64,000 nt of DNA from Microbacterium aoyamense (GTDB lineage Bacteria; Actinomycetota; Actinomycetes; Actinomycetales; Microbacteriaceae), in NCBI RefSeq assembly GCF_023155855.1, contig NZ_JAKNUT010000001.1, forward strand, positions 248,001-312,000. The letters are read 5' to 3'. Below are positions 42,131 to 50,519 of the stretch, piece after piece. Both the position numbers and the translations under genes were made by a program. Each line of letters opens with the position of its first letter. The stretch's first letter is position 1. The notes under the pieces were generated by a model that was not told the DNA's origin, ran no database searches, and worked only from the letters and a program-made list of their open reading frames with translations.

Positions 42131-43100
42131 CGCGGCCTCCATTGGTTGCGTACGTATAGAGTATACCATCGTCATCGATTTTCAACCCGTCCGAGAAGGC
42201 GAGATGCATCGCCGTCTGACGCAGTGCCGAGACGCGGTGCCAGTCCCTGAGTCCATCCCACCCCGGACCCCATGGAAGACTGGCGGCGATCTCCCATACC
42301 GAGTCGCCCGGGGCCTTCTTGCGACGATCACGCGCTCGCTGGCCGCGACGGATCTGATGTGCGATCGTCTCGTCTATCCGCGCCCCGAGGTCGTCGATCG
42401 CGTCCCCGTGCCCCGGCAATCCGCGCCAGGCTCGGAGATCGACGAGCCGACGCAGAGACTGCAGGTACTCGGCAAGCGCGTCGAACCCCGGTCGGCTCGG
42501 ACTGAGACCGACCCCGGGATAGAAGTCCGGCAGCACGTGGTCACCGGTGAACACGATCTTCTCGACAGGCATCGCGACGCAGATCGAACCTGGCGAGTGC
42601 CCGGGCGTGTGCACCACGAACGCCTCGCGGCCGGGGATCTGGAGAGCTTCGCCGTCCTCCAGCATTCTGTCCACAACCGTCTCATCGGGGGGTGGCGGTT
42701 CCGCGTGGATGAGCACTGATGTCATCTCCGGCGGAACGCCCCAATCGGCGAGCTCCGCCGGGCTCGGGCCACGGGGCGCATGCTGCGTCGTCGCGTCCGC
42801 CCGATGCATGCGCACCTCTGCCCCGCTGCGCTCCCGGATGCTGTTGGCCAGTCCGCGGTGATCCTGGTGCAGATGCGTCATCGTCACCGACCGGATGCGG
42901 GACACATCCTGACCCAACGCCGCAGTGAAGTCGTTCAGCGCGTCCCAGCTGGCCGCCGAGTCCCACCCCGTGTCGATGAGGTGGAGTGATCCGTCGTCGC
43001 CGATGATGGCGTAGACGTCGGCCGTTGCGATCCAGTGCCCCTCGGGCATCGGACTCTGCAGTCGCCAGACTCCGTGAGCAACCTGCTTCGGTGCGTCCAT
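42108..43100 (-). CDS. MBL-fold metallo-hydrolase
   Basis: A 330-residue protein with the metal motif THLHQDHRG near residue 95, further ligands in HTPGHSPGS and FTGDHVLP, and a GLPGHGD close. The family hydrolyses thioesters, lactones or other esters with two metal ions. Its last 23 bases overlap the MaoC gene start and it follows the enoyl-CoA hydratase by 8 bp, so it is one operon. A thioesterase or lactonase step is plausible but not shown. Confidence 0.88.
   Translation of the reverse strand: MDAPKQVAHGVWRLQSPMPEGHWIATADVYAIIGDDGSLHLIDTGWDSAASWDALNDFTAALGQDVSRIRSVTMTHLHQDHRGLANSIRERSGAEVRMHRADATTQHAPRGPSPAELADWGVPPEMTSVLIHAEPPPPDETVVDRMLEDGEALQIPGREAFVVHTPGHSPGSICVAMPVEKIVFTGDHVLPDFYPGVGLSPSRPGFDALAEYLQSLRRLVDLRAWRGLPGHGDAIDDLGARIDETIAHQIRRGQRARDRRKKAPGDSVWEIAASLPWGPGWDGLRDWHRVSALRQTAMHLAFSDGLKIDDDGILYTYATNGGRDDHDRDH
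42156..42167. promoter_or_regulatory. Island operator/promoter of the MaoC gene
   Basis: Minus strand GGTATACTCTATAC spans about 42167-42154, inside the 3' end of the MBL gene and 30 bp before the MaoC ATG. TATACT also works as a -10 box. One of about nine such elements in 42-63.6 kb. Confidence 0.6.
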
Positions 43101-43108
43101 CGAGATGC

Positions 43109-43894
43109 TCAGGGCCGGGCGGGCGACATCCGCGCCGCGATGCGCTGTTGGAAGTCGTCCTGCTGCGCCGACCAGAGCTGCTTCGGGATCTCGTTCTCGA
43201 TCGCCGATGCGTAGTCCGCGAAGCCACCTGCCTCACGGATGGATGCCTTGGCTCGCTCCGCCACCCCGCGAGGTGCGATGCACGCCTTCGCTCCGAGCTC
43301 TAGCGCTCGCTCCAGCAGCAGGTCCGACTCGACGGTCTCGAGCGCGAGGCCGATCTCGCTCGCGCGGGCGCCGTCCACATCCTGTCCGAGCAGCACGAGC
43401 GCGTTCGCCACTTGTGCGCCGACGAACTGACGCAGGAGCCACGTGTGACCGCCCCCGGGATGCAGGCCGAGCTCGAGGAATCGCGTCGCGAAGAGCGCGT
43501 CCTCGCTGGCCAGGATCACGTCGCAGGCCATTGCGAGATTCATGCCGGCACCGACCGCAGGTCCGTTGACCGCGGCGATCGTCGGTAAAGGGCATGCGTG
43601 CAGGCGCTGGAATGCCGCGTAGATCGATCGGAGACTCTCCTCGGCCTGCTCGTCGGGTCCGGCTGCACCCACGAGATGCCGCAGGTCGGCACCGGCGCAG
43701 AAGGCATCCCCTGCACCGGTGACGATGACGGCACCCATCGTCTGGTCTGCCTCGATCTCGTTCAGAGCATCGATGAACTCTTCGACCATGGCCACCGTCA
43801 GGGAGTTCTTCCGACGTTCGTTCGTGAGCGTGACGATCGCGACGCGCTCATGGATCTCGGTGCGGATCAACTCCGCGGAACGGGTCTCGGGCAT
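43109..43894 (-). CDS. Enoyl-CoA hydratase/isomerase family protein
   Basis: A 261-residue crotonase: VAIVTLTNERRKNSLTVAMV, the oxyanion region TGAGDAFCAGADLRHLVG, and NGPAVGAGMNLAMACDVILAS with FLELGLHPGGGHTWLL. At the second catalytic glutamate position it has LGLHPGGG in place of the usual VGLxPEGG-type stretch, so the exact reaction may be isomerase- or hydrolase-like. It acts on a CoA thioester. First gene after the operator at 43952-43959. Confidence 0.88.
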   Translation of the reverse strand: MPETRSAELIRTEIHERVAIVTLTNERRKNSLTVAMVEEFIDALNEIEADQTMGAVIVTGAGDAFCAGADLRHLVGAAGPDEQAEESLRSIYAAFQRLHACPLPTIAAVNGPAVGAGMNLAMACDVILASEDALFATRFLELGLHPGGGHTWLLRQFVGAQVANALVLLGQDVDGARASEIGLALETVESDLLLERALELGAKACIAPRGVAERAKASIREAGGFADYASAIENEIPKQLWSAQQDDFQQRIAARMSPARP

Positions 43895-43951
43895 GGGTCA
43901 GCGCTCCTTCATTGGGGCTACCTCGATGTCGACTGACGATCGATAGAATAA

Positions 43952-43959
43952 AGTATACT
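43952..43959. promoter_or_regulatory. Island operator/promoter of the enoyl-CoA hydratase gene
   Basis: AGTATACT, read on the minus strand as part of GAGTATACTTTATTCTA. It lies 58 bp before the ATG at 43894. Confidence 0.6.
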
Positions 43960-44000
43960 CACCGATCCGCACGCGCCACCACACCGCGGACATCGTCGGG

Positions 44001-44669
44001 TCAGCCCTGCTCGTCGAGCCAGGCTGCGACGTGAGCCGTCCCGAGCCTGCGGTGGGAGTTCATCGCCGCGACGATTCCCTCAGGATCTCGACTCTCGATG
44101 ATCGGCATCATCTCGATGTGCTCGGCGTGACTCTTCTCGCTCGACTGCATGCCGACCGAGCCACGGGTGCCATACGGCTCGACAGAATCCCACAGGTACG
44201 TGAGGAAGCGGAGCAGTCGGTCGGATCCGGCTCGTCGGAAGATTACGAAGTGAAACGCGCGGTTGAGCTCGAGGTACTCGAACCGCTGGCTCGGTCCGGT
44301 GAGCTCGCTCATCTGCGCGATGAGTCCGCGAAGCTCTTCGAAGTCCTCGTCAGTGAGGTTGGGCGCCGCCAGGATGTACGCCTCGGGCTCGAGCACCTCG
44401 CGCCAGTGGTAGATGTCTTCGAGGTCAGGCCCGGAGAGCTGGCGCGCGAAGTAGCCCTGGCTCTGCTTGTGCACGACATGACCCGTTGCCGCAAGAGAAG
44501 CGAGCGCCTCGCGCATCGGTATATGCGACAGGCCGTACTCGGGTGCCAACTGATGCGGAGACAGGCGCGCTCCCGGCTTGATCGTGCCGTCGGCGATCTC
44601 CGTCCGGACCCGATGTATCGCGTACGAGACCAGGGTCTCGGGTCGCTTGCTTCGGCTGTCAGAGGCCAC
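44001..44669 (-). CDS. GntR/FCD-family regulator, candidate master repressor of the island
   Basis: A 222-residue protein. The winged helix (VSYAIHRVRTEIADGTIKPGARLSPHQLAPEYGLSHIPMREALASLAATGHVV) is GntR; the C-terminal domain (EYLELNRAFHFVIFRRAGSDRLLRFLTYLWDSVEP, KSHAEHIEMMPIIESRDPEGIVAAMNSH) is FCD with metal/ligand histidines. FCD repressors bind TnGTnn(n)ACnA sites and let go when an acid or CoA intermediate binds. The island's TAGTATACTA-like elements fit this rule, including one (44706-44712) before its own start. Confidence 0.92.
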   Translation of the reverse strand: MASDSRSKRPETLVSYAIHRVRTEIADGTIKPGARLSPHQLAPEYGLSHIPMREALASLAATGHVVHKQSQGYFARQLSGPDLEDIYHWREVLEPEAYILAAPNLTDEDFEELRGLIAQMSELTGPSQRFEYLELNRAFHFVIFRRAGSDRLLRFLTYLWDSVEPYGTRGSVGMQSSEKSHAEHIEMMPIIESRDPEGIVAAMNSHRRLGTAHVAAWLDEQG

Positions 44670-44703
44670 GGTGCCCCCTTCCTTTGCCTAGCGGACTGAA
44701 TCT

Positions 44704-44713
44704 AAAGTATAGG
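44704..44713. promoter_or_regulatory. Island operator before the GntR gene
   Basis: Minus strand CCTATACTTT, a weaker copy of the island element, 37 bp before the GTG start and directly after the stop of the CoA-transferase gene (44722). Suggests autoregulation. Confidence 0.5.
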
Positions 44714-44721
44714 AAATCCGT

Positions 44722-45975
44722 TCAGCCCCGCGTCGCTCGCGTCATGGGCGTGTCAGTGATGCCTTCCGCGATAAGGACGCCGATGTCGTCCTCGCTGAAG
44801 CCGCCGAGTTCGCGCAGGATCTCGACCGAGTGCTCCCCCAGTCGCGGTGGACTAGACGGTGCCCCGTCGGGCCACGCCGCAGACCGCACGGGATTGCGTG
44901 CCGTCGGGACGGCGGAGTCCCCCTCTCCGACCCACTGCACCGTGCCGTTGACCTTGACCTGCTCCAGCTCCAGCGTCTCGTGGAGCTCGAGCACCGGGGA
45001 GTTGGGCACGTCGGCGACATCCAGGGTGTCCTGCCACTCCTCACGAGTCCGCGTCCGGATGATCTCAGCGAGGGCGGGGATGAGCACGTCACGGTTCTGC
45101 ACGCGTGCGGCGTTCGTCGCGAACCTCTCGTCATCGATCCACTCCTCGCGTCCGATCGCGACGCATAGGCTCCTCCAGAACCCGTTGGTGAACGCCCCGA
45201 TCATGATGAAGCTGCCATCGCTGCACTCGAGCGCCTGGTACGGCACGATCTGAGCATGACCGCGTCCGAGTCGGGGGATCTGGTGGCCCTTCCCGACGAC
45301 CGCAGGGATGTAGTTCGCCAGCAACGCGACGCTCGCGTCGATCATGGAGATCTTTATGTGCTGGCCCTCCGGATGCTCATCCCGCGCGTGGAGCGCCGCG
45401 AGCACACCGACGAGGCAGAACAGTCCGGCCGAGTAGTCGCTCACCGGGGTGCCCATACGCACGGGTCCACCGCCGACTTCTCCCGTGACGCCCATCAGAC
45501 CACTGACGGACTGCAGGATGATGTCGTTGGCCGGTCGGTCGCGCCATGGCCCCTCGGTACCGAAGGCCGAGATCGATCCATAGATGATCCCCGGTCGTCG
45601 TGCGCTCAAGTCGTCGAAGCCGAGCCCGAGCCGGTCCATCACACCGGGTCTGAAGTTCTGCAGGACGATGTCGCAGTTCTCCGCGAGTCGTCGCGCCGCC
45701 TCCTGGCCGCGTTCGGATCGCAAATCGAGGGTCACGTCCCGCTTGCCTCGGTTGATGGCGACGAAGTAATCGCTCTCGAGCGGCCCGAGCATGGGCGCGC
45801 CCATGTAGCGCGCTCCGTCGCCGCGGCGCGGCTTCTCGACCTTGATCACCTCGGCGCCGAGGTCCGCGAGGAACATGGTCGCGTAGGGTCCTGCCGCTGC
45901 GTGGGTGAAGTCGAGGACGCGGATGCCGGCGAGCGGCAGGCCCGTCGTGCCCGATGCGCGATCCGAAGTCGTCAT
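44722..45975 (-). CDS. Class III (CaiB/BaiF) CoA-transferase
   Basis: A 417-residue enzyme: GIRVLDFTHAAAGPYATMFLADLGAEVIKVEKP (family opening with glycine-rich CoA site), SISAFGTEGPWRDRPANDIILQSVSGLMGVTG (Asp at the catalytic position in the RPANDIILQ stretch) and GQHIKISMIDA. It moves CoA between carboxylic acids, activating the imported substrate. ATG 45975 overlaps the ABC ATPase stop, so import and CoA activation are co-expressed. Confidence 0.92.
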   Translation of the reverse strand: MTTSDRASGTTGLPLAGIRVLDFTHAAAGPYATMFLADLGAEVIKVEKPRRGDGARYMGAPMLGPLESDYFVAINRGKRDVTLDLRSERGQEAARRLAENCDIVLQNFRPGVMDRLGLGFDDLSARRPGIIYGSISAFGTEGPWRDRPANDIILQSVSGLMGVTGEVGGGPVRMGTPVSDYSAGLFCLVGVLAALHARDEHPEGQHIKISMIDASVALLANYIPAVVGKGHQIPRLGRGHAQIVPYQALECSDGSFIMIGAFTNGFWRSLCVAIGREEWIDDERFATNAARVQNRDVLIPALAEIIRTRTREEWQDTLDVADVPNSPVLELHETLELEQVKVNGTVQWVGEGDSAVPTARNPVRSAAWPDGAPSSPPRLGEHSVEILRELGGFSEDDIGVLIAEGITDTPMTRATRG

Positions 45976-47198
45976 CTCGCGCCCACTCCGGCGGTCGAGA
46001 GCAGACTTCCCTCGGTGTCGTAGAAGAGCACGCTGGCGCGAGGTACCGAGAGGATGACCTCGTCCCCCAGCCGGACGTCCGAGACATCGCCCTGCTCGGC
46101 GAACCACTGGGTCTCACCGACTTCGACGATGAACTGATGCGTCCCGCCTTCCGAGAGCACGATCTGCGCGACGCGACCTTCGATCTCGACGTCGCCGTGG
46201 GACGCACGCTCAGCTATGGGGGTCGCGGGCACGACTCGGACATCACGGGGACGCGCGAACACTCGGACCGACGATCCGTCCGCCGCGCCCACGACGTCGT
46301 CGACCCCGCCGACCCAGCCGCCGTCGTGCGTGATCTGGCCGTTCTTGAGCGTGGCGGTGAGCTTGTTCCGCACGCCTAGAAAGGTCGCCGCGTACGGTGA
46401 TGCCGGACGCGTGTAGACCTCGTCCGGGGTGCCGGACTGCTCGATCTCACCCTCCCGCATCAGCACGACTCGGTCGCCCATCTCGAGGGCCTCCGCCTGA
46501 TCGTGGGTGATGTGCAGCGCCGTGAAGCCCAACTCGCGGTGCAGTCGTAGGAGTTCGGAGCGGAGGCTCACCCGCAGAAGCGCATCGAGGTTGCTCAACG
46601 GCTCGTCGAGGAGCATGAGCGACGGACGTGAGGCGAGCGCCCGCGCGAGCGCGACCCGCTGCTGTTGCCCACCGCTCAGCTCGGCCGGCAACCGCTTCGC
46701 GAGAGGCGAGCACTCGACGGTCTCGAGGACTTCAGCGACACGCTGCGTGCGCTCCTGCCCCCGCACTCCGCGCCGCTTCAGCGGGTAGGCGACATTCGCC
46801 TCGACCGACATGTGCGGCCAGAGCGCATAGTTCTGGAAGACCATGCCGACGTTGCGCGCCTCGGGCTTCACGTCGACGCCGGCAGACTGATCGAAAACCG
46901 TGCGTCCGTGGAGCCGGACGCGGCCGCCGGTCGGTCGCTCGAGACCGGCGACGCACCGCATGAGCGTCGACTTGCCGCAGCCGCTGGGTCCGAGAACGAC
47001 GACGTACTCGCCCTTCCTGATGCTCAAATCGATGCTGCGCACCGCGTGGACGTCTCGTCGCTTGCTGATGAAGCTCTTGCTCAGGTCCTCGACGCTCGCC
47101 TCAATGGGCGCTTCACCGGTCTCGGGCCTCACCTCGGACGATGCCATGTCCCGCGTCCTCTCGATCTCGTTTGCGATGGTCACGTCAGTCGTCATCAC
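45972..47198 (-). CDS. ABC importer ATP-binding protein
   Basis: A 408-residue ATPase of the iron/polyamine/thiamine import class: Walker A (GPSGCGKST), signature LSGGQQQRVALARAL, Walker B (LMLLDEPLSNLD), H-loop (LHITHDQAEAL) and a C-terminal TOBE region of about 120 residues. An extra N-terminal tail of about 35 residues is present. It pairs with the double permease just upstream and the binding protein at 55650-56774. Confidence 0.93.
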   Translation of the reverse strand: MMTTDVTIANEIERTRDMASSEVRPETGEAPIEASVEDLSKSFISKRRDVHAVRSIDLSIRKGEYVVVLGPSGCGKSTLMRCVAGLERPTGGRVRLHGRTVFDQSAGVDVKPEARNVGMVFQNYALWPHMSVEANVAYPLKRRGVRGQERTQRVAEVLETVECSPLAKRLPAELSGGQQQRVALARALASRPSLMLLDEPLSNLDALLRVSLRSELLRLHRELGFTALHITHDQAEALEMGDRVVLMREGEIEQSGTPDEVYTRPASPYAATFLGVRNKLTATLKNGQITHDGGWVGGVDDVVGAADGSSVRVFARPRDVRVVPATPIAERASHGDVEIEGRVAQIVLSEGGTHQFIVEVGETQWFAEQGDVSDVRLGDEVILSVPRASVLFYDTEGSLLSTAGVGAR

Positions 47199-48973
47199 AG
47201 CTTCTCCAATGCGTTCCGTCCGCCGACCAGCAGCGTGAGAGCCACGCCGACACCGGTCACCGCGGTGATCACAAGCGCCAGCACGGCGACCTCGGGGTAG
47301 ACGCCTGTGGTCCAGGTGTCGTAGAGCAGAGTGCCCATCACGTGGACTCGGGGTGTGCGCAGCATCACCGAGACCGCGAAGTCGTGCGAGAGCAGGATGA
47401 ACATCACCGTCGCGGCCGCGGCGACTCCTCGACGCGCGAGTGGGAGCGCGATGCCGAAGAGTGTCCGGAAGTAGCCGGCCCCCGACACTCTGGCCGCTTC
47501 GTACAATCGCGGATCCACTCCGAGCAGGCTCGAATGCTGAGCGCGCAGGGCGAACGGGAGCACGATGTAGATGTAGCCGATGACGAAAAGCCAGGGACTT
47601 CCGAACAGATTGAAGGGCGGCTGAAGGAAGATGAACATCACGGCGATGCCCAGTACTGCGCGGGGCACGGCGAGCGGCGTCACGAACGCGAGATCGAGTG
47701 CGTACTGGGCGAATCGGGGCGCTCGGAACGCCGCGGTCATCGCCATCGCGCCGATGAAGCCGAGGGGGATCGCGACGAGGATCGCCCCGAGCGAGAACAC
47801 GACCGTGTTCTGCACGGCGGAGAGCAGCTGCGGATCGGTGAGGCCGTCGATCACGTGGTCGAGGGTGAACTGTATCTGACCGAGGTCCCCGTTCCAGAAT
47901 CGCGAGAACGCGACGAGGCCGAGCCCGATGAGCGGGAGCGCGATAGTGACGAGCGCGTAGGCCACGATCGCGACGAACGCCCAGATCGAGGTCTCCTGCG
48001 ACGGGACGCCCCCGATCGAGCCTTGCGACGCGTACCGACGCTGATCCCCGAGCGACACTCGCTGGAAGACGATCGAGATGATGCCGATCGCGATCAGCGG
48101 GAGGCCGATCGCAGCCGTGAGCGGGTAGTCGATCGGGAAGTTCTCACGTACCCGGAAGATCTCGGTCGTGAGGACGTCGATGCCCGCTCGCCCACCAAGA
48201 AGCAGCGGTGCCGTGAACTGGCCCAGCCCGAGCAGGAAGGTCGTGACGGCGCCCGCGAGCAGAGCGGGTCGCAGCAGCGGAAGCGTGATCGTCCGGAAGG
48301 CGGTGAAGCGCGACGCTCCGGACAATCGCGCTGCCGCCTCGAGTGAGCCGCGGATCTCCTGGAACCGCGCACTGACCATCGTGTAGGCGATGCCCGCGAG
48401 GTCGAGACCCGTGATGATGATGATGGCCTCTGTCGAGTACACGTTGAGCGGGCCCTCGGTCAGCCCGGAGAAGAACGGCAGTTGACGCAGCAGCGTGTTC
48501 CCGTACCCGACGGTCGGGGCGAAGATGAAGACCCACCCGATGATCAGTGCGACCTGCGGAACGATGAGGGGAAGGAGCGGGATCATCGCCGCGATCCCGC
48601 GGTAGCGAGCGGGTACTCGCTGCACGAGCACCGCCATGGCCACGGCGACGACCACGGCGATCACCGTCGATCCGAAGGCGAGCGCGATGGTCGTGAAGAG
48701 GGTCTGGCCGAAGCGCGGAAGAGCGAGCATGTCCTGTATTGCCCGCCCTCCGTCTTGGAAGGCCTGGGCGTAGAACAGCGCAACGGGGAGGACGACGGCC
48801 AGCACGGCGAGCGCGGCGATCACGTACCACAGGACGCTCGCCTTCGGCACCCACTTGGATCGGGGGCGTTCAGGGCGTCTGCCTCCGCGGCCTGTCCTCG
48901 CGGCGGCCAGCGTCCCGGTCGCGGTGTTCGCGTAATCCTCGTCGCGGAGGAGTACGCCTGGTGTGACATTCAT
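47195..48973 (-). CDS. ABC importer permease, two fused halves
   Basis: A 592-residue protein from ATG 48973 with twelve membrane helices in two similar BPD_transp_1 halves, each with an EAA-type loop (LEAAARLSGASRFTAFRTITLPLLRPAL in the first, YEAARVSGAGYFRTLFGIALPLARRG in the second). This fused layout is typical of Fe(III)/2-aminoethylphosphonate-type importers. Overlaps the ATPase gene start. A 37-codon leader frame precedes it. Confidence 0.93.
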   Translation of the reverse strand: MNVTPGVLLRDEDYANTATGTLAAARTGRGGRRPERPRSKWVPKASVLWYVIAALAVLAVVLPVALFYAQAFQDGGRAIQDMLALPRFGQTLFTTIALAFGSTVIAVVVAVAMAVLVQRVPARYRGIAAMIPLLPLIVPQVALIIGWVFIFAPTVGYGNTLLRQLPFFSGLTEGPLNVYSTEAIIIITGLDLAGIAYTMVSARFQEIRGSLEAAARLSGASRFTAFRTITLPLLRPALLAGAVTTFLLGLGQFTAPLLLGGRAGIDVLTTEIFRVRENFPIDYPLTAAIGLPLIAIGIISIVFQRVSLGDQRRYASQGSIGGVPSQETSIWAFVAIVAYALVTIALPLIGLGLVAFSRFWNGDLGQIQFTLDHVIDGLTDPQLLSAVQNTVVFSLGAILVAIPLGFIGAMAMTAAFRAPRFAQYALDLAFVTPLAVPRAVLGIAVMFIFLQPPFNLFGSPWLFVIGYIYIVLPFALRAQHSSLLGVDPRLYEAARVSGAGYFRTLFGIALPLARRGVAAAATVMFILLSHDFAVSVMLRTPRVHVMGTLLYDTWTTGVYPEVAVLALVITAVTGVGVALTLLVGGRNALEKL

Positions 48974-49003
48974 CGTCGGTCCCAATCCTGTGGTCCTCGG
49001 GGT

Positions 49004-49117
49004 CTATCGCGAACGATTCCGGGTCAGGGGCGGAGCAGATAGCGCTGGCTGGCACGAGCCGGCGCGTCGATGCGAGCACGAATGGTTGTTCGGCGCGGCG
49101 TCGGTTGCATGATGCAT
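49004..49117 (-). CDS. Possible 37-residue leader peptide before the permease
   Basis: ATG 49117 follows AGAGAGG at a good distance and opens a 37-codon frame (MHHATDAAPNNHSCSHRRAG...) ending 30 bp before the permease ATG. The ribosome site and the bases before it are the same 15-mer as in the binding-protein leader (56782-56796). It may be a regulatory upstream frame or the trace of a lost gene start. Low complexity and short, so uncertain. Confidence 0.35.
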   Translation of the reverse strand: MHHATDAAPNNHSCSHRRAGSCQPALSAPPLTRNRSR

Positions 49118-49169
49118 TGGACCTCTCTGTCCATCCCTACGTCTATGTAGCGAGACGTACTGTCGTCTG

Positions 49170-49201
49170 AATAGTAGATAGTAGACTATTCGCGATGTCA
49201 A
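49170..49201 (-). promoter_or_regulatory. Operator and promoter of the ABC permease operon
   Basis: Minus strand TTGACA (49201-49196), then AATAGTCTACTAT (49190-49178), then a TACTAT -10-like box. ATAGTAGACTAT is shared base for base with the binding-protein promoter at 56839-56850. Repression by a GntR dimer in the spacer would block polymerase. Confidence 0.7.
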
Positions 49202-49240
49202 GCACTCATGACTCTTGCGGGCCACGAGTCGAATGCTATC

Positions 49241-49254
49241 GTATACTCTCTACT
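49241..49254 (+). promoter_or_regulatory. Operator and promoter of the second CoA-transferase gene
   Basis: Plus strand GTATACTCTCTACT, 43 bp before the ATG at 49298; TATACT is a likely -10 box. It forms a divergent control region with the permease promoter at 49170-49201. Confidence 0.62.
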
Positions 49255-49297
49255 AACGTGGTCGACAACGACGCGACGCATGACCAATGGAGGTTTC

Positions 49298-50482
49298 ATG
49301 TCGGCTCTTCAAGGCGTTCGAGTTCTCTGCGTCGGGCAGTTCTACATGGCGCCGTACAGCAGCCTTCTGCTGGCCCGCATGGGCGCCGATGTCATCAAGA
49401 TCGAGTCGCCGAAGGGTGATCCCTACCGTCACCTCCCGACGACCACCGGCTCCGGCAACTCTGTGCAGTTCGACCTCATGAACGGCGGGAAGAAGCTCAT
49501 GAAGCTCGACCTGCGCGCTCCGGAGGGCCGCGAGGTCTTCCTCGCGCTCGTAGCCGACAGCGATGTGATCGTGCAGAACCTGGCCCCCGGGGCGCTCGAT
49601 CGAATGGGGCTCGGCTACGACGTGCTCCACGGCGTCAATCCGCGCATCATCCTCGCGTCCGGTTCCGGCTTCGGCTCCACAGGTCCGTACGCGAACGACA
49701 CGGCGATGGATCTCACCATCCAGGCGCGTGCGGCCATCATGAGCACGACGGGCTTCATGGACGGTGAGCCGGTGCGGACGGGACCGTCGGTCGTCGATCT
49801 CATGGGCGGGACGCACCTCGCGGTGGGAATCCTCGCCGCTCTCTTCCAGCGTGAGCACACCGGGGAGGGGCAGCACGTGGAGGTCGCGCTGCAGGATGCG
49901 ATCGTGCCCGCGCTGTCGTCCAACATCGCCGCGCTCCTGAGCGACCGCGGTTCACCCGAGCGCACGGGCAACCGGCACGGCGCACTGGCTGTGGCGCCGT
50001 ACAACGCCTACGAGGCGAGCAACGGATGGGTGACGATCCTTTGCCCGTCACAAGCGCACTGGGACTCCCTCCGCGAGATCATGGCAGATCCCCGCGCGCA
50101 CGATCCGCTCCTGCACGACATGTCGGGACGCGCCGCGCATATCGACCTCGTCGATGAGATCGTCAGCGATTGGGCGCGCGGACTGCCGAAGGAGACCATC
50201 TTCTCCCTCCTTCAGGCCGAAGGCATCCCGGTGGCACCGGTCATCACCCTGCCGGAACTGCTCGAGGATCCCCACTTCGTGCATCGCAACATGCTGCGCA
50301 CGACGAAGACCGAGAACGGCAACTGGCACACCTGGGCAAGCCCCGTCAGGCTGTCGGACTCCCCCATGGTCGAGCCCACCCGCCCCGGTGCGCTGGGCAG
50401 CGACACCGAGGCGATCCTCCGCGATGAGCTCGGCTATGAAGGCGAGCGGATCGACGCGCTCCGCAGCGCGAAGATCATCTGA
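49298..50482 (+). CDS. Class III (CaiB/BaiF) CoA-transferase
   Basis: A 394-residue enzyme, second of its family in the island. Start ATG 49298 has GGAGG four bases upstream and gives MSALQGVRVLCVGQFYMAPYSSLLLARMGADVIKIESP. The catalytic region reads SGFGSTGPYANDTAMDLTIQARAAIMSTTG, and GQHVEVALQDA follows. It may use a different acid or work in the opposite step from the one at 44722. It is the only island gene other than the nitroreductase and the end gene on the plus strand. Confidence 0.92.
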   Translation: MSALQGVRVLCVGQFYMAPYSSLLLARMGADVIKIESPKGDPYRHLPTTTGSGNSVQFDLMNGGKKLMKLDLRAPEGREVFLALVADSDVIVQNLAPGALDRMGLGYDVLHGVNPRIILASGSGFGSTGPYANDTAMDLTIQARAAIMSTTGFMDGEPVRTGPSVVDLMGGTHLAVGILAALFQREHTGEGQHVEVALQDAIVPALSSNIAALLSDRGSPERTGNRHGALAVAPYNAYEASNGWVTILCPSQAHWDSLREIMADPRAHDPLLHDMSGRAAHIDLVDEIVSDWARGLPKETIFSLLQAEGIPVAPVITLPELLEDPHFVHRNMLRTTKTENGNWHTWASPVRLSDSPMVEPTRPGALGSDTEAILRDELGYEGERIDALRSAKII

Positions 50483-50519
50483 CGTCGGCGCCGCCTCGCC
50501 GGGCTGCCTTCGCGAGTGG

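Noticed and set aside
49004..49030. CTATCGCGA at 49004, resembling the flagellar -10 element
   Set aside because: No GTAACC partner at the right distance, and not near a flagellar gene.
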